NCBI RefSeq assembly: GCF_009674485.1
Contig: NZ_WKJJ01000004.1
Span: 124,001-188,000, forward strand
Length of the DNA stretch: 64,000 bases
DNA from: Pseudoduganella rivuli
GTDB taxonomy: Bacteria > Pseudomonadota > Gammaproteobacteria > Burkholderiales > Burkholderiaceae_D
Direction of reading: 5' to 3'
Under the pieces are notes generated by a model. It searched no databases. It was not told the origin of the DNA and saw only the letters and a program-made list of their open reading frames with translations. Positions within the stretch are counted from its first letter, which is position 1, and the number at the start of each line of letters is the position of its first letter. This document shows, piece by piece, positions 40,234 through 48,686 of this stretch. The translations under genes and the position numbers were made by a program.

Positions 40234-41003
40234 AGATCCGCGTCATGATTATCGATGACGAGCCGCTGGCCAGGCTGGCAGTCAAGGTCAGGCTGGCGCG
40301 GCGCGACGCCTTCGAGCTGGTGGGCGAATTCGGTGACGGCGCCAGCGCTGTTGAAGGTATTGTGGCGCTGCAGCCCGACCTGGTGTTCGTCGACGTTGAA
40401 ATGCCAGGCAAGTCCGGCCTCGAGGTGCTGGCCGCGCTGCCGCCGGCGCAGCGGCCGATGGCGATCCTGCTCACTGCCTACGACAGCTTTGCTCTGTAAG
40501 CCTTCGAACTGGCCGCCCTCGATTATCTGCTGAAGCCGGTCGATGACGAACGCTTCGACGAATCGCTTGACCGCGCACAGCAGGCTTTTCCCTACCGCAG
40601 CCAGGGCCGTGCCGCCGCAGCGGCCGCAGAACCGGCGCTGAAAAGTTTCAGCGTGCGTGTCGGAGCGCGCACGGTGCTGGTGCCGGTTGCGGAGGTTGAG
40701 CGCATCGAGGCCGACGGCGACTATGCTTCCCTGCATGCGAATGGGACCACCTGGCTGGTGCGCGAACGCCTGCACTGCCTGGCCAGGCAGCTCGATCCGC
40801 GCCAGTTCCACCGCGTACACCGCTCGACGATCGTGCGGCTGGACATGATCGCCGAGCTGCGCTCGCTCACCAACCGGGATGCGTTGCTGCGCATGCGCGA
40901 CGGCAGTGTCCTGCGCGCCAGCCGCACCTACATGCCCGCCCTGGCGGCAGCGCTGCAACAGCGCAGACCCGATTCGCAGTCCAACTTGGAGAATGTATGT
41001 TAG
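40230..41003 (+). pseudogene. LytTR response regulator interrupted by an in-frame stop
   Basis: Receiver domain from residue 1 with Asp55 as phospho-site in LVFVDVEMPG, then TAA at 40497-40499 (codon 90) inside the conserved segment TAYDSFAL-stop-AFELAALDYLLKPVD. The same frame continues intact for 167 codons, with a LytTR DNA-binding domain (VEVERIEADGDYASLH-like region, FHRVHRSTIVRLDMI) and TAG at 41001. Relatives normally have a residue such as Gln at the broken codon, so one CAA-to-TAA change would explain it. It overlaps the kinase gene before and the peptidase gene after. Either a real nonsense mutation or a sequencing error. Confidence 0.85.
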
Positions 41004-42091
41004 GTAAAAAGAAGCTTGTCGCTGGCGCCGTGTTGAGCATGCTGTTGTCGTTGCCCGCGCTCGCGGCGGATGACGCCCCGATGAATGCGTCCGATCGCAC
41101 TGCGATCGTACAGACGCTGGTCGTGAAAATGAACGCAAATTACATCGAGCCTGCCGTTGCCGAACGGGTTGGCCGTGCGATTGCAAGCAAGAATGCCAAG
41201 GGAGGCTATGCGTCCGCCGCCAGCGCGAAAGCGTTGAGTGAGGCGCTGGCCAAGGACTTGCGCGAATTCAGTGGTGACAAGCACTTCGGCGCCAGGGTGT
41301 ACGAAGGATTCAGTGAGTCCAGCGGTGTTGCCGACCTGCCCAGCCGTGCCCAGATCGAGGAATGGCGCGAGCAGGCCGCGCGGCGCGGGTATGGCATCGA
41401 GAAGATCGAACGCCTTCCCGGTAACGTTGGCTACATCGAGCTGCGCAATTTCGGCGGCCCGGAATTCGTGGGCCAGGCCTACACCGCGGCAATGACGCTC
41501 ATGGCGGGAACGGATGCGCTGATCCTCGACCTGCGCCGCAACGGTGGCGGCAGCCCGGACAGTGTGGCTTACCTGATGAGCCACTTTTTCCCGGTCGGCG
41601 ATCATCGGCACCTGATCGACATGTACAATCGCCCGGACAATACGACGCAGCAGTTCTGGACTGTGCCGACCGTCGCACAGCGTTACGACAAGCCGGTGTA
41701 CGTGTTGACCTCCGCACGGACCTTTTCCGGTGGGGAGGATTTCTCCTACGGCATCCAGGCGCATAAGCGCGGGACTCTGGTAGGGGAGGTTACCGGCGGC
41801 GGCTCCAATCCCGTGGGGTGGTACAGCGTGGGACATGACATTGCTGTTGCGATCCCGACCTCGCGCACGACCAATTTCGTCACTAAAACCAACTGGGAGC
41901 ATGTCGGCGTGAAACCGGACATCGCGGCGCCTGCGGCACAGGCGCTGCAAACGGCGCATGCCGCCATCCTGCGTAATCTGGTCGCTTCCGCAAAGGAAGA
42001 CAAAGGGCGCACCGAGCTGCAACGCCTGCTCACCATGGTCGAGAAGGGAGAAACCGACAAGCCAATCTATACCCTCAGGGGTGAGCGTTAA
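40997..42091 (+). CDS. Secreted S41 (tail-specific/IRBP-like) peptidase
   Basis: A 364-residue protein with a signal peptide ending near residue 23 (LPALAA). An N-terminal helical domain is followed by a C-terminal-processing-peptidase-like domain: GNVGYIELRNFGGPEF, ALILDLRRNGGGSPDS and TFSGGEDFSY with catalytic Ser244. There is no PDZ domain, so it resembles the IRBP-like group. It overlaps the response-regulator gene by seven bases, so it is the apparent output gene of this two-component unit. Confidence 0.85.
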   Translation: MLGKKKLVAGAVLSMLLSLPALAADDAPMNASDRTAIVQTLVVKMNANYIEPAVAERVGRAIASKNAKGGYASAASAKALSEALAKDLREFSGDKHFGARVYEGFSESSGVADLPSRAQIEEWREQAARRGYGIEKIERLPGNVGYIELRNFGGPEFVGQAYTAAMTLMAGTDALILDLRRNGGGSPDSVAYLMSHFFPVGDHRHLIDMYNRPDNTTQQFWTVPTVAQRYDKPVYVLTSARTFSGGEDFSYGIQAHKRGTLVGEVTGGGSNPVGWYSVGHDIAVAIPTSRTTNFVTKTNWEHVGVKPDIAAPAAQALQTAHAAILRNLVASAKEDKGRTELQRLLTMVEKGETDKPIYTLRGER

Positions 42092-42112
42092 TCGATCAAC
42101 CTTGCTCTCTTC

Positions 42113-42136
42113 GAAGCCGTCACGAATGACGGCTTC
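42113..42136 (+). terminator. Possible terminator after the S41 peptidase gene
   Basis: GAAGCCGTCA and TGACGGCTTC form a perfect 10-bp stem with a CGAA loop, 21 bases after the stop. The T-rich stretch begins only eight bases further on, so termination efficiency is uncertain. Confidence 0.5.
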
Positions 42137-42190
42137 CGACACCACTTTTCTTTTCGCTGTCAGCATCGACCAAGGTCCACCATGGGCTCA

Positions 42191-42552
42191 TCAACATAGC
42201 GCCCGGTCTCCTTCCTGCAGCCAGAAGCCCCAGCGCGGAAAACCGCCGTCTTCCTGAGACAGCATCAGCCACGTGACGCCGCTGTTTTTCACGCCGGCCA
42301 CTTCGGACGCCAGTTCGTCCAGCGCCAGCGCGGAAGCCGTGAAACCGGCTGTGTCTTCCTTTTTGATAGCCTCAAACAGGGCGCCGGACGTCACCCGGCG
42401 GAGGACCGGCGCCTTGCCGGGACCCATAGGCGCGCCAGCATTTGTGCTTCGTGGTTGATAATCACCGGGGACAAAACCCCCAGTTCTGCTGCATTTGCAG
42501 CGCTTGCCGCGCCCAGCGCGCAGGCCAACATCAGGTATTGCGGGAACTGCAT
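42191..42552 (-). pseudogene. Possible frameshifted secreted protein
   Basis: On the minus strand ATG 42552 begins MQFPQYLMLACALGAASAAN, a good signal peptide, followed by AELGVLSPVIINHEAQMLAR and a stop near 42391. Another frame continues from the same place as RRVTSGALFEAIKKEDTAGF and ends SQEDGGFPRWGFWLQEGDRA at 42191. A frameshift near 42400-42440 would join them. I do not recognise the family. The remaining parts of 42137-42654 contain no supported gene. Confidence 0.3.
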
Positions 42553-42654
42553 GCCGTCTCCAGTGCGGCATGAAGAAAACGCCATACCAGGCCGGTTGCC
42601 AATGCACGGTCAAAGTGGCATTGTGTAGCTTGGCATCAACAATTCGGGACTATC

Positions 42655-43188
42655 GTGAGTACTACGCTGTATTCGGCCTTTGTGCCCGTATTTATTCATT
42701 ATCTGCAACAACTGCACTCAACGTTGGGTGTTGCAGAAAACCACGAGCGCCGCACGGGCAGGGCGCTGGTCGGCGCCGCGCTGGCGGAGGGCATGTTCCC
42801 GTTTGCGCAGCAAGTGACCACCGCGTGCGGCTTCACCGTGCGTGCCGTTTGCCCGTTGCTGGGCGCCGATTTGCCGGTGCTGGCTGGCGGCGACCAGGAC
42901 TGGAACGCGCTGCGCTTGCGCATCCAGTCGACCGTCAGCTTCCTCGAACAAGTGCCTGCCGATAAGATCAATGCGGCGGAGGATCGCCAGATCGTGACGA
43001 CGGCCGGGTTGGTCTCGCCCGTGTTTTCCGGCAGCGACTATGCGCTGTCCTATGCGTTGCCCAACTTCTTCTTCCACCTGGTTACCGCGCATTCGATCTT
43101 GCGCAGCCACGGCGTCCCGGTGGGCAAGGAAGACTTCGACGGTTACCACCAATATCAGGCGGGTTTCAACTTCCCGCAATCGAAATAA
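42655..43188 (+). CDS. DUF1993 family protein
   Basis: A 177-residue protein resembling DUF1993 (DinB-like helical) proteins: LYSAFVPVFIHYLQQLHSTL at the start, GLVSPVFSGSDYALSYALPN and FFFHLVTAHSILRSHGVPVG at the end, with conserved His residues that could bind a metal. Function is unknown. The start is a GTG at 42655; no in-frame ATG is close. The DUF1272 gene follows by eight bases. Confidence 0.8.
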   Translation: MSTTLYSAFVPVFIHYLQQLHSTLGVAENHERRTGRALVGAALAEGMFPFAQQVTTACGFTVRAVCPLLGADLPVLAGGDQDWNALRLRIQSTVSFLEQVPADKINAAEDRQIVTTAGLVSPVFSGSDYALSYALPNFFFHLVTAHSILRSHGVPVGKEDFDGYHQYQAGFNFPQSK

Positions 43189-43196
43189 GGAATCCC

Positions 43197-43445
43197 ATGC
43201 TGCAAATGCGACCCGGCTGCGAATGCTGCGACAAGAACTTGCCCCCGGATGCGGCAGGCGCCCGCATCTGTACCTTTGAGTGTACGTTCTGCGCCGACTG
43301 TGCCGACACGGTATTGAAGGGTATCTGCCCGAACTGTGGCGGCGAACTGGTGGCCCGTCCGCGCCGTCCCGCCGAAAAACTGGCAAAATATCCCGCTTCC
43401 ACCGAACGTATTGTCAAACCCGCCGGGTGCGGCAAGACCCCCTGA
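43197..43445 (+). CDS. DUF1272 zinc-ribbon-like protein
   Basis: An 82-residue protein with many cysteines in pairs: CECCDKNLPPD, CTFECTFCADCA and CPNCGG, the DUF1272 layout. It probably binds one or two zinc ions. Function is unknown. AAGGAA precedes the ATG. It is packed between DUF1993 and YbaK-like genes. Confidence 0.85.
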   Translation: MLQMRPGCECCDKNLPPDAAGARICTFECTFCADCADTVLKGICPNCGGELVARPRRPAEKLAKYPASTERIVKPAGCGKTP

Positions 43446-43455
43446 ATTTAACGCT

Positions 43456-43935
43456 ATGAGCCTGCAATCCGTCCGCGAATTTTTCGCAGCACGTCAACTC
43501 GACATCCCCATCATTGAACTGGAAACCAGCACCGCCACGGTGGCGCTGGCCGCCGAAGCGCACGGCGTGGAGCCGGGCCGCATCGCCAAGACGCTGGCCT
43601 TCCGCCTGGCCGAAGGCCGCGTGATCCTGCTGGTGGCGGCGGGCGACGCCCGCATCGACAACCGCAAATTCAAGGAAGTCTTTGGCAAGGGCAAGATGTT
43701 GCCGGCCGAAGATGTGGTGGCGTTGACCGGCCACCCGGTCGGCGGCGTGTGCCCGTTCGGCCTGGCGCATCCGCTGCCCGTGTACCTGGACCAGTCGCTG
43801 CAAGCCTATGACGTGGTGTTGCCGGCGGCGGGCGACGTGCATACGGCCGTGCGCATCGCGGTCGCGCAACTGGCGGACATCACTGCCGGCACGTGGACCG
43901 ACGTCTGCCAGGTGCCCGTCGCCGAAGCGGCTTGA
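43456..43935 (+). CDS. YbaK/ProX-type aminoacyl-tRNA deacylase
   Basis: A 159-residue single-domain YbaK/EbsC protein that removes a wrong amino acid from tRNA in trans; the exact amino acid is not clear. Seen are IAKTLAFRLAEGRVILLVAA, DNRKFKEVFGKGKML and the C-terminal HPVGGVCPFGLAHPLPVYLD. ATG 43456 is chosen for the standard N-terminus SVREFFAARQLDIPI. Ten bases after DUF1272. Confidence 0.85.
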   Translation: MSLQSVREFFAARQLDIPIIELETSTATVALAAEAHGVEPGRIAKTLAFRLAEGRVILLVAAGDARIDNRKFKEVFGKGKMLPAEDVVALTGHPVGGVCPFGLAHPLPVYLDQSLQAYDVVLPAAGDVHTAVRIAVAQLADITAGTWTDVCQVPVAEAA

Positions 43936-43956
43936 CGGCGAGGCCGGCCGCTTGCC

Positions 43957-44850
43957 ATGCGTTATTACCCGGAAGATGACACGGAAGGCGGCACGGCCGC
44001 GCTGGCGGAATTTCTCGCCGCGCACGGCAATGTGCTGGTGCTGACCGGCGCCGGCCTCTCGACCGCGTCCGGCATTCCCGACTACCGCGACAAGGATGGC
44101 GTGCGGCGCGGCAGGGCGCCGATCCAGGGCCCGGATTTCCGGCGCTCGGACGCCGTGCGCCGCCGCTACTGGGCGCGCAGCCTGCTGGGCTGGCCGACCC
44201 TGTCTGGCGCGGCGCCGAACCCCGGCCATCTGGCGCTGGCGGCAATGGAGCAGAGCGGCAATATCGGACACGTCATCACGCAAAACGTCGACGGTCTGCA
44301 CCAGCGCGCCGGCAGCCAGCGATTAATCGAATTGCACGGCAACATCCACCACGTGGTGTGCCTGGCGTGCCAGGCGCGCTATGCCCGCGCCGACATCCAG
44401 CAACGGCTGCTGGACGACAATCCCCACTTGCACCGCGCGGAGCAAGAGGTCAAGGCGCTGCCGGATGGCGATGCGCAGGTCGAGCCGGAAGCGCTGGAGC
44501 AGTTCAATATTCCCCACTGCGACCGGTGCGCCGGCGTGCTGCAACCGGACGTGGTGTTCTTTGGCGATAACATTCCCGCCGAACGCACGCAAGCCGCGCT
44601 GCAGGCCATGGAACAGGCCGATGCGCTGCTGGTCGTGGGGTCGTCGCTGATGGTGTTTTCAGGGTTCCGCTTTTGCCGCCTGGCGGCGCAGGCGGGCAAG
44701 CCGATTGCCGCAATCAATGCGGGCGTGACGCGGGCCGATGAACTGATCGGATTGAAAGTCGCGGCGGCGGCGCAGGTGGTGCTGCCGCGCCTCGCCGAAA
44801 ATTACTGCATCAGCATCGAACGCACGATGCCTTCCTTGGCCAGCGCGTAG
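43957..44850 (+). CDS. SIR2 family NAD-dependent deacylase (class II type)
   Basis: A 297-residue sirtuin with [31 protein letters not shown], catalytic His in LHGNIHH, two zinc Cys pairs (CLACQ and CDRCAG), [12 protein letters not shown] and [13 protein letters not shown]. These variants fit the SIRT4-like bacterial class II group. It would remove acyl groups from lysines using NAD. Its 3' end overlaps the convergent lipoprotein gene by 49 bases. Confidence 0.9.
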   Translation: MRYYPEDDTEGGTAALAEFLAAHGNVLVLTGAGLSTASGIPDYRDKDGVRRGRAPIQGPDFRRSDAVRRRYWARSLLGWPTLSGAAPNPGHLALAAMEQSGNIGHVITQNVDGLHQRAGSQRLIELHGNIHHVVCLACQARYARADIQQRLLDDNPHLHRAEQEVKALPDGDAQVEPEALEQFNIPHCDRCAGVLQPDVVFFGDNIPAERTQAALQAMEQADALLVVGSSLMVFSGFRFCRLAAQAGKPIAAINAGVTRADELIGLKVAAAAQVVLPRLAENYCISIERTMPSLASA

Positions 44851-45353
44851 TCGTGGGCGGCCAGCACGAAATTCGTGTTCGGCTGGATGACTTTCACGTT
44901 GACGAACACCATGTCGCTGGTCTCCGCATAGGAACCGACGACCACCGCTTGCGCCTTGTGTGCCTGCGCCATGTCGTTGACTTCGCGCGTCAGCATCATT
45001 TCACCCTGGTTGCGCTTCATGTAGACGCTGTTGCGCAGCTTCATTTCCAGCATGTTCATCTTGCCCTGCGCCAGGCGGGTGGAAATCTGTTCGGAAATCA
45101 AGCGGCCCAGGGTCGTGGTCTGCTCCAGCGCGTCGATATTGACGACGGTTGCCATGATCAGTGGCTTGTCCGCGACAAGCTTGCCGTTCAGCTGCGCCAT
45201 CAGCGCATCGGCAGCCTTGTAATTCGATGCGATGAACTGGTTCGACGACACCGTCGCATAATTGGTTTCTTCTTTCGGCTGCGGCAGGATCGAAGAGCAC
45301 GCGGCCAGCAACAGCGGCACGGAAAGCAAGGTTGCGGTTGCCAGCTTGCGCAT
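44802..45353 (-). CDS. FlgO-like outer membrane lipoprotein
   Basis: A 183-residue lipoprotein with lipobox LLAAC (Cys19). The mature part resembles the FlgO domain (ASNYKAADALMAQLNGK, IMATVVNIDALEQTTTLGRL, VVVGSYAETSDMVFVNVKVI), first described in Vibrio flagellar motility. No flagellar genes are in view, so the name describes the fold only. Its ATG overlaps the stop of the upstream lipoprotein gene (TAATG), and its end overlaps the sirtuin gene on the other strand. Confidence 0.78.
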   Translation of the reverse strand: MRKLATATLLSVPLLLAACSSILPQPKEETNYATVSSNQFIASNYKAADALMAQLNGKLVADKPLIMATVVNIDALEQTTTLGRLISEQISTRLAQGKMNMLEMKLRNSVYMKRNQGEMMLTREVNDMAQAHKAQAVVVGSYAETSDMVFVNVKVIQPNTNFVLAAHDYALAKEGIVRSMLMQ

Positions 45354-46078
45354 TATTTGTCACCCCGGATCGTGAAAGTTTTAAAGGCTTTGTCGTCTTC
45401 TTCCGGCAAACCGTACAGCGAGCGGTCGCTGTCCGCCACATAGTACGCCGAGCTGTTGCGGGCGTAAAAACGGTACTGGTCGGAAACGGAAACGGTGACG
45501 ATCAATTCGGTTTTCGGAATCGGACCGGTGCCGAACTGCCCATAGTTGTAGTTATAGACTTCGTGCGCCGCCACGCCGCCCGCTGTTGCCAGGATGGGAT
45601 CGGACGTGGCTGCCAGCATCCAGACGCCGACGGCGATCGCGGTCGGCATCGCGCCCGGCAGTTTTTGCGCGCGTTGCGGTGAGAACGTCAGCGCCTGCAC
45701 GTCGACATCGACTTTCAGCGAACCGGCCGGCACGCGCGACACGACATAGCCGGATTTCACCAGCGCCGACGTGATGTGTTCCGTCAGCGCGCGCTGGAAT
45801 TGCGATGCTTCCGGCGGTGGTTCCGATACGTAATACGGACGCTGCGGCGCCTTGCGCAAGTCTTCCGTCAAGCGCTGTTCGATGGTGCCGGCAATCGCGC
45901 CCCAGTGCGCCGCCGCTTGCAGCTTGGGCTGCGCCGACGTGGGGAAATTGGTGGGCGTGGGCGCCGGTGCATAGCGGTTGGCGCATCCGGCCAGCAGCGC
46001 GGTGGCCGCCAGTGCGGCCACGACGGCCATGGTGGCAGGCACGCCTGCAGTTGATTTCGCCTGATTCACTTTTGCCAT
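45353..46078 (-). CDS. Predicted lipoprotein, partner of the FlgO-like protein
   Basis: A 241-residue protein with lipobox LLAGC (Cys32) after a slightly long signal sequence. The mature part has a Pro-rich linker (APAPTPTNFP), then a soluble domain with SGYVVSRVPAGSLKVDVDVQ and a second hydrophobic patch (IAVGVWMLAATSDPILATAG). I do not recognise a named family. ATG 46078 follows GAGGA. The one-base overlap with the FlgO-like gene suggests they work together at the outer membrane. Confidence 0.75.
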   Translation of the reverse strand: MAKVNQAKSTAGVPATMAVVAALAATALLAGCANRYAPAPTPTNFPTSAQPKLQAAAHWGAIAGTIEQRLTEDLRKAPQRPYYVSEPPPEASQFQRALTEHITSALVKSGYVVSRVPAGSLKVDVDVQALTFSPQRAQKLPGAMPTAIAVGVWMLAATSDPILATAGGVAAHEVYNYNYGQFGTGPIPKTELIVTVSVSDQYRFYARNSSAYYVADSDRSLYGLPEEDDKAFKTFTIRGDK

Positions 46079-46161
46079 GTCGTCCTCGCCTGGGTTGATG
46101 CGCATACTTGCCACCCCAGTTTATCACGTATGTTTCTAGGGAGAAAATCGACGCTAACAAA

Positions 46162-46184
46162 AAGCCCGGCGCGAGGCCGGGCTT
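46162..46184 (-). terminator. Intrinsic terminator of smpB
   Basis: AAGCCCGGC (46162-46170) pairs with GCCGGGCTT (46176-46184); the A run upstream on the plus strand gives the U tail on the minus strand. It lies 20 bases after the smpB stop. Confidence 0.8.
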
Positions 46185-46203
46185 CATGCCAATTCGTGGC
46201 GCA

Positions 46204-46653
46204 TTAACGACGATGCTGTTTCATCGCGGACGCGACTTCGCGCGACGCGTCGCGATCTTTCTCCGAAGCACGCTTGTCATGCTGCTTCTTGCCCTTGGCC
46301 AGGCCGATTTCGCATTTGATGCGGCCGCCCTTGTAGTGCAGGTTCAGCGGCACCAGCGTGTAGCCGGAGCGGGTGGCTTTGCCAATCAGTTTATCCAGTT
46401 CGTGACGGTGCAGCAGCAGCTTGCGGGTGCGCACGGCATCGGGGCGGATGTGCGTGGAGGCGGTCGGCAGTGCGCTGATGTGGGCGCCAAACAGGTAAAG
46501 TTCGTCACCTTTGATGGTGACGTAGGCTTCCTTGATCTGGACCTTGTTGTCGCGGATTGCCTTCACTTCCCAGCCTTCGAGCATGATTCCCGCTTCGAAG
46601 CGGTCCTCAATGAAGTAATCGTGAAAGGCTTTTTTGTTATCGGCAATAGTCAT
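46204..46653 (-). CDS. smpB: SsrA-binding protein SmpB
   Basis: Brings tmRNA to stalled ribosomes. The 149 residues start with [20 protein letters not shown], have the core [20 protein letters not shown] and end in a basic tail ([19 protein letters not shown]) that enters the mRNA channel. The tmRNA gene itself was not seen in this window. Divergent from ratA, as in many Betaproteobacteria. Confidence 0.96.
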   Translation of the reverse strand: MTIADNKKAFHDYFIEDRFEAGIMLEGWEVKAIRDNKVQIKEAYVTIKGDELYLFGAHISALPTASTHIRPDAVRTRKLLLHRHELDKLIGKATRSGYTLVPLNLHYKGGRIKCEIGLAKGKKQHDKRASEKDRDASREVASAMKQHRR

Positions 46654-46724
46654 GGGTGGGTAAATACAAGCTTGTTTGTTAAACTACGGTCTCTGCAGAC
46701 CAACATCATAACAACGGTAACACA

Positions 46725-47159
46725 ATGGCAGTAGTGCATAAGTCGGTTATTCTTGGCTTTTCAGCCGAACAAATGTTCGAACTGGTGGCCAAGGTCGAAG
46801 ATTATCCCAAATTTCTGCCATGGTGTGGCGGCGTCGAGGTGCGGGACCGTAGCGAACACGGTGTCGTGGCCAGTGTCGCTATCCATTACCACGGCATTCA
46901 CCAGAGCTTTACCACGTCCAACGTGAACACGCGGCCGACCAGCATCCGCATGATCCTGGTCGATGGTCCCTTTAAAACCCTCGATGGCACGTGGACGTTC
47001 AAGCCGCTGCGGGAAGATGCGTGCAAGGTGGAACTGGACTTGCACTATGAATTTTCGAGCCGTATCCTGGAACAGGTGATCGGGCCGGTGTTCAGCATGA
47101 TCGCCAACAGCTTTGTCGATTCCTTCTGCAAACGGGCGGAGACCGTGTATGGCAGCTGA
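46725..47159 (+). CDS. ratA: RatA-type polyketide-cyclase/START family protein
   Basis: A 144-residue START-like protein of the RatA/coenzyme Q-binding (COQ10) group: FSAEQMFELVAKVEDYPKFL, WCGGVEVRDR, and the C-terminal FSMIANSFVDSFCKRAETVY. RatA has been linked to ribosome subunit association in E. coli and, by family, to ubiquinone. It overlaps rnfH by 11 bases and is divergent from smpB, the usual gene order. Confidence 0.9.
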   Translation: MAVVHKSVILGFSAEQMFELVAKVEDYPKFLPWCGGVEVRDRSEHGVVASVAIHYHGIHQSFTTSNVNTRPTSIRMILVDGPFKTLDGTWTFKPLREDACKVELDLHYEFSSRILEQVIGPVFSMIANSFVDSFCKRAETVYGS

Positions 47160-47439
47160 GCAAATTAATGTGTCCGTTTGCTATGCCACGGACACCATTG
47201 AATTCCTGCGCGAACTACGGCTGGAGGCCGGCGCCACCATTGCCGATGCGCTGAAGGTCAGCGGCCTCGCATATGAAGTGCCGGGTATCGATTTACCGTC
47301 GATGACGGTGGGGATTTACGGCAAGAAGAAAACGCTGAAGACGGTGTTGCGCGAGCATGACCGCGTCGAAGTGTACCGATCCCTGATTGCCGATCCAAAG
47401 AACGCGCGCCGCCGCAAGCCCGCAAAAAAACAGGATTGA
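47149..47439 (+). CDS. rnfH: RnfH family ubiquitin-like protein
   Basis: A 96-residue beta-grasp protein with INVSVCYATDTIEFLRELRL, the conserved VGIYGKKKTL, and DRVEVYRSLIADPKNARRRK at the end. Function is unproven; it co-occurs with ratA as a small conserved pair. ATG 47149 lies inside the end of ratA and gives the standard N-terminus. Confidence 0.9.
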   Translation: MAAEQINVSVCYATDTIEFLRELRLEAGATIADALKVSGLAYEVPGIDLPSMTVGIYGKKKTLKTVLREHDRVEVYRSLIADPKNARRRKPAKKQD

Positions 47440-47446
47440 TACGCCT

Positions 47447-47536
47447 CCCCGTAGGGCGGTTTGCGCGCAGCGCAAGCCGCCGTGCGTGCGCCAACGCGGC
47501 GCCAGCAGGCGGCATTGTAAATGCCGCCCTACGGGG
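47447..47536. repeat. REP-like palindromic intergenic element, copy 2
   Basis: Perfect outer inverted repeat CCCCGTAGGGCGG (47447-47459) and CCGCCCTACGGGG (47524-47536) enclosing further GC-rich arms (GCGCGCAGCGC, GGCGGC). It starts eight bases after rnfH. The left arm and its order of blocks match the element at 306-388, so both are probably copies of one dispersed family. It may also end transcription between convergent rnfH and porin genes. Confidence 0.7.
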
Positions 47537-47577
47537 ACATAGCACCTCAACTGCAGACCGAGTGGCCTGGCAAATGT

Positions 47578-48627
47578 TCAGAACCGGTGGCGCAATCCAA
47601 TCGCCAGTTGCCGGTTCCCCGTCCCCGGTTCCTCGCTGTTCCCCGCCGTATGTCCCGCGCCATTGCGGTTATGAATCAGCACATGCGCCGCATACACATC
47701 GGTACGCCTGGAAAACGCATACGCCGCATAGAGCGCCGTTTGCAGCGCATCCTGGTCGAACCGCGTGCGGTCATCCTTGTGCACCACGGTGGCGATATAT
47801 GTCCACGCGCCGCGCGGCACCGACACACCGACCAAGACATCATTGCTGGATGAAGAAGCGACCGGCGCCACCCCGCCAAACGGCGCGCCCGCACTATTCA
47901 ATGGCGACGAATTCGGCCCCCGGTTGACGCCGTAACCCGCGTACAGCTTCACCACCTGCCAGTCAACATTCGCGCCCAGCAGCCAGTTGCGCGCCGACGG
48001 TGCGTCCGGCGCCGTGGCTGTCACGTTGCTGCGGTTGTGCAGCGCCAGCCGCACATTCAGCGGGCCGTTGCTGTAGCCAAACGAGCCGCCGAACTGGCGC
48101 CCGATGCTGCTGTTGCCGGCAGCTTCGCCGGCCACCACCATGGCGTCGCCGCTGAAACCGTTCCAGCTATTGCTGCGATAGAGGATGGAATTGCCGGCGC
48201 GGAAGCCGCCCGGCGGCATCAGGTTGTTCGAGCGGCCGATGCCGTTGCGCAGCGGGTCGATCACCGTGTTCAATGTGGTGAACAGCGGCGTATCCTGCAA
48301 GCCGACGCTGACCGCGCCAGCCTTGCCGCGCAAGCCGACGATGCTGGTGCGGCCGAACAAGGTGCCGTTCTGGGTGGGAACGCCGGTATCGGCATGGATG
48401 CCGCCTTCGATGACGAAGAATGCGGACAAGCCGTCGCCCAGGTCTTCGCTGCCTTTGAAACCCCAGCGGCTTTGCGTGGCCATGCCGCTGGTGACGCGGG
48501 TCGATACACCGTTGATGCCGCCACGGTCCTGGGAAATGCCGACGTCCATCACGCCATAAAAGGCGATATCGGACGCGGCGCTGCTGCCGGCCGCGCACAG
48601 GGCGGCCAGCGCGATGATGCGCTTCAT
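47578..48627 (-). CDS. Gram-negative porin (Burkholderia type)
   Basis: A 349-residue trimeric-porin-like protein: signal peptide ending near residue 18, then SDIAFYGVMDVGISQDRGG and SRWGFKGSEDLGDGLSAFFV, loops rich in Gly, Asn and Ser, and a terminal Phe (LAIGLRHRF). These features are those of the OmpC/OpcP-type porin_4 group of Betaproteobacteria. It follows the MFS gene by 59 bases in the gluconate-type operon and may pass the sugar acid through the outer membrane. Confidence 0.88.
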   Translation of the reverse strand: MKRIIALAALCAAGSSAASDIAFYGVMDVGISQDRGGINGVSTRVTSGMATQSRWGFKGSEDLGDGLSAFFVIEGGIHADTGVPTQNGTLFGRTSIVGLRGKAGAVSVGLQDTPLFTTLNTVIDPLRNGIGRSNNLMPPGGFRAGNSILYRSNSWNGFSGDAMVVAGEAAGNSSIGRQFGGSFGYSNGPLNVRLALHNRSNVTATAPDAPSARNWLLGANVDWQVVKLYAGYGVNRGPNSSPLNSAGAPFGGVAPVASSSSNDVLVGVSVPRGAWTYIATVVHKDDRTRFDQDALQTALYAAYAFSRRTDVYAAHVLIHNRNGAGHTAGNSEEPGTGNRQLAIGLRHRF

Positions 48628-48686
48628 ATTGTTGTCTCCGGAATGCGGGAAGCGGCGGGCCAGGGTGCCCAGCCGTGAAGGAAGAG

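Noticed and set aside
46100-46203. tmRNA gene next to smpB
   Set aside because: Only the smpB terminator hairpin is there; no tRNA-like ends or tag reading frame.
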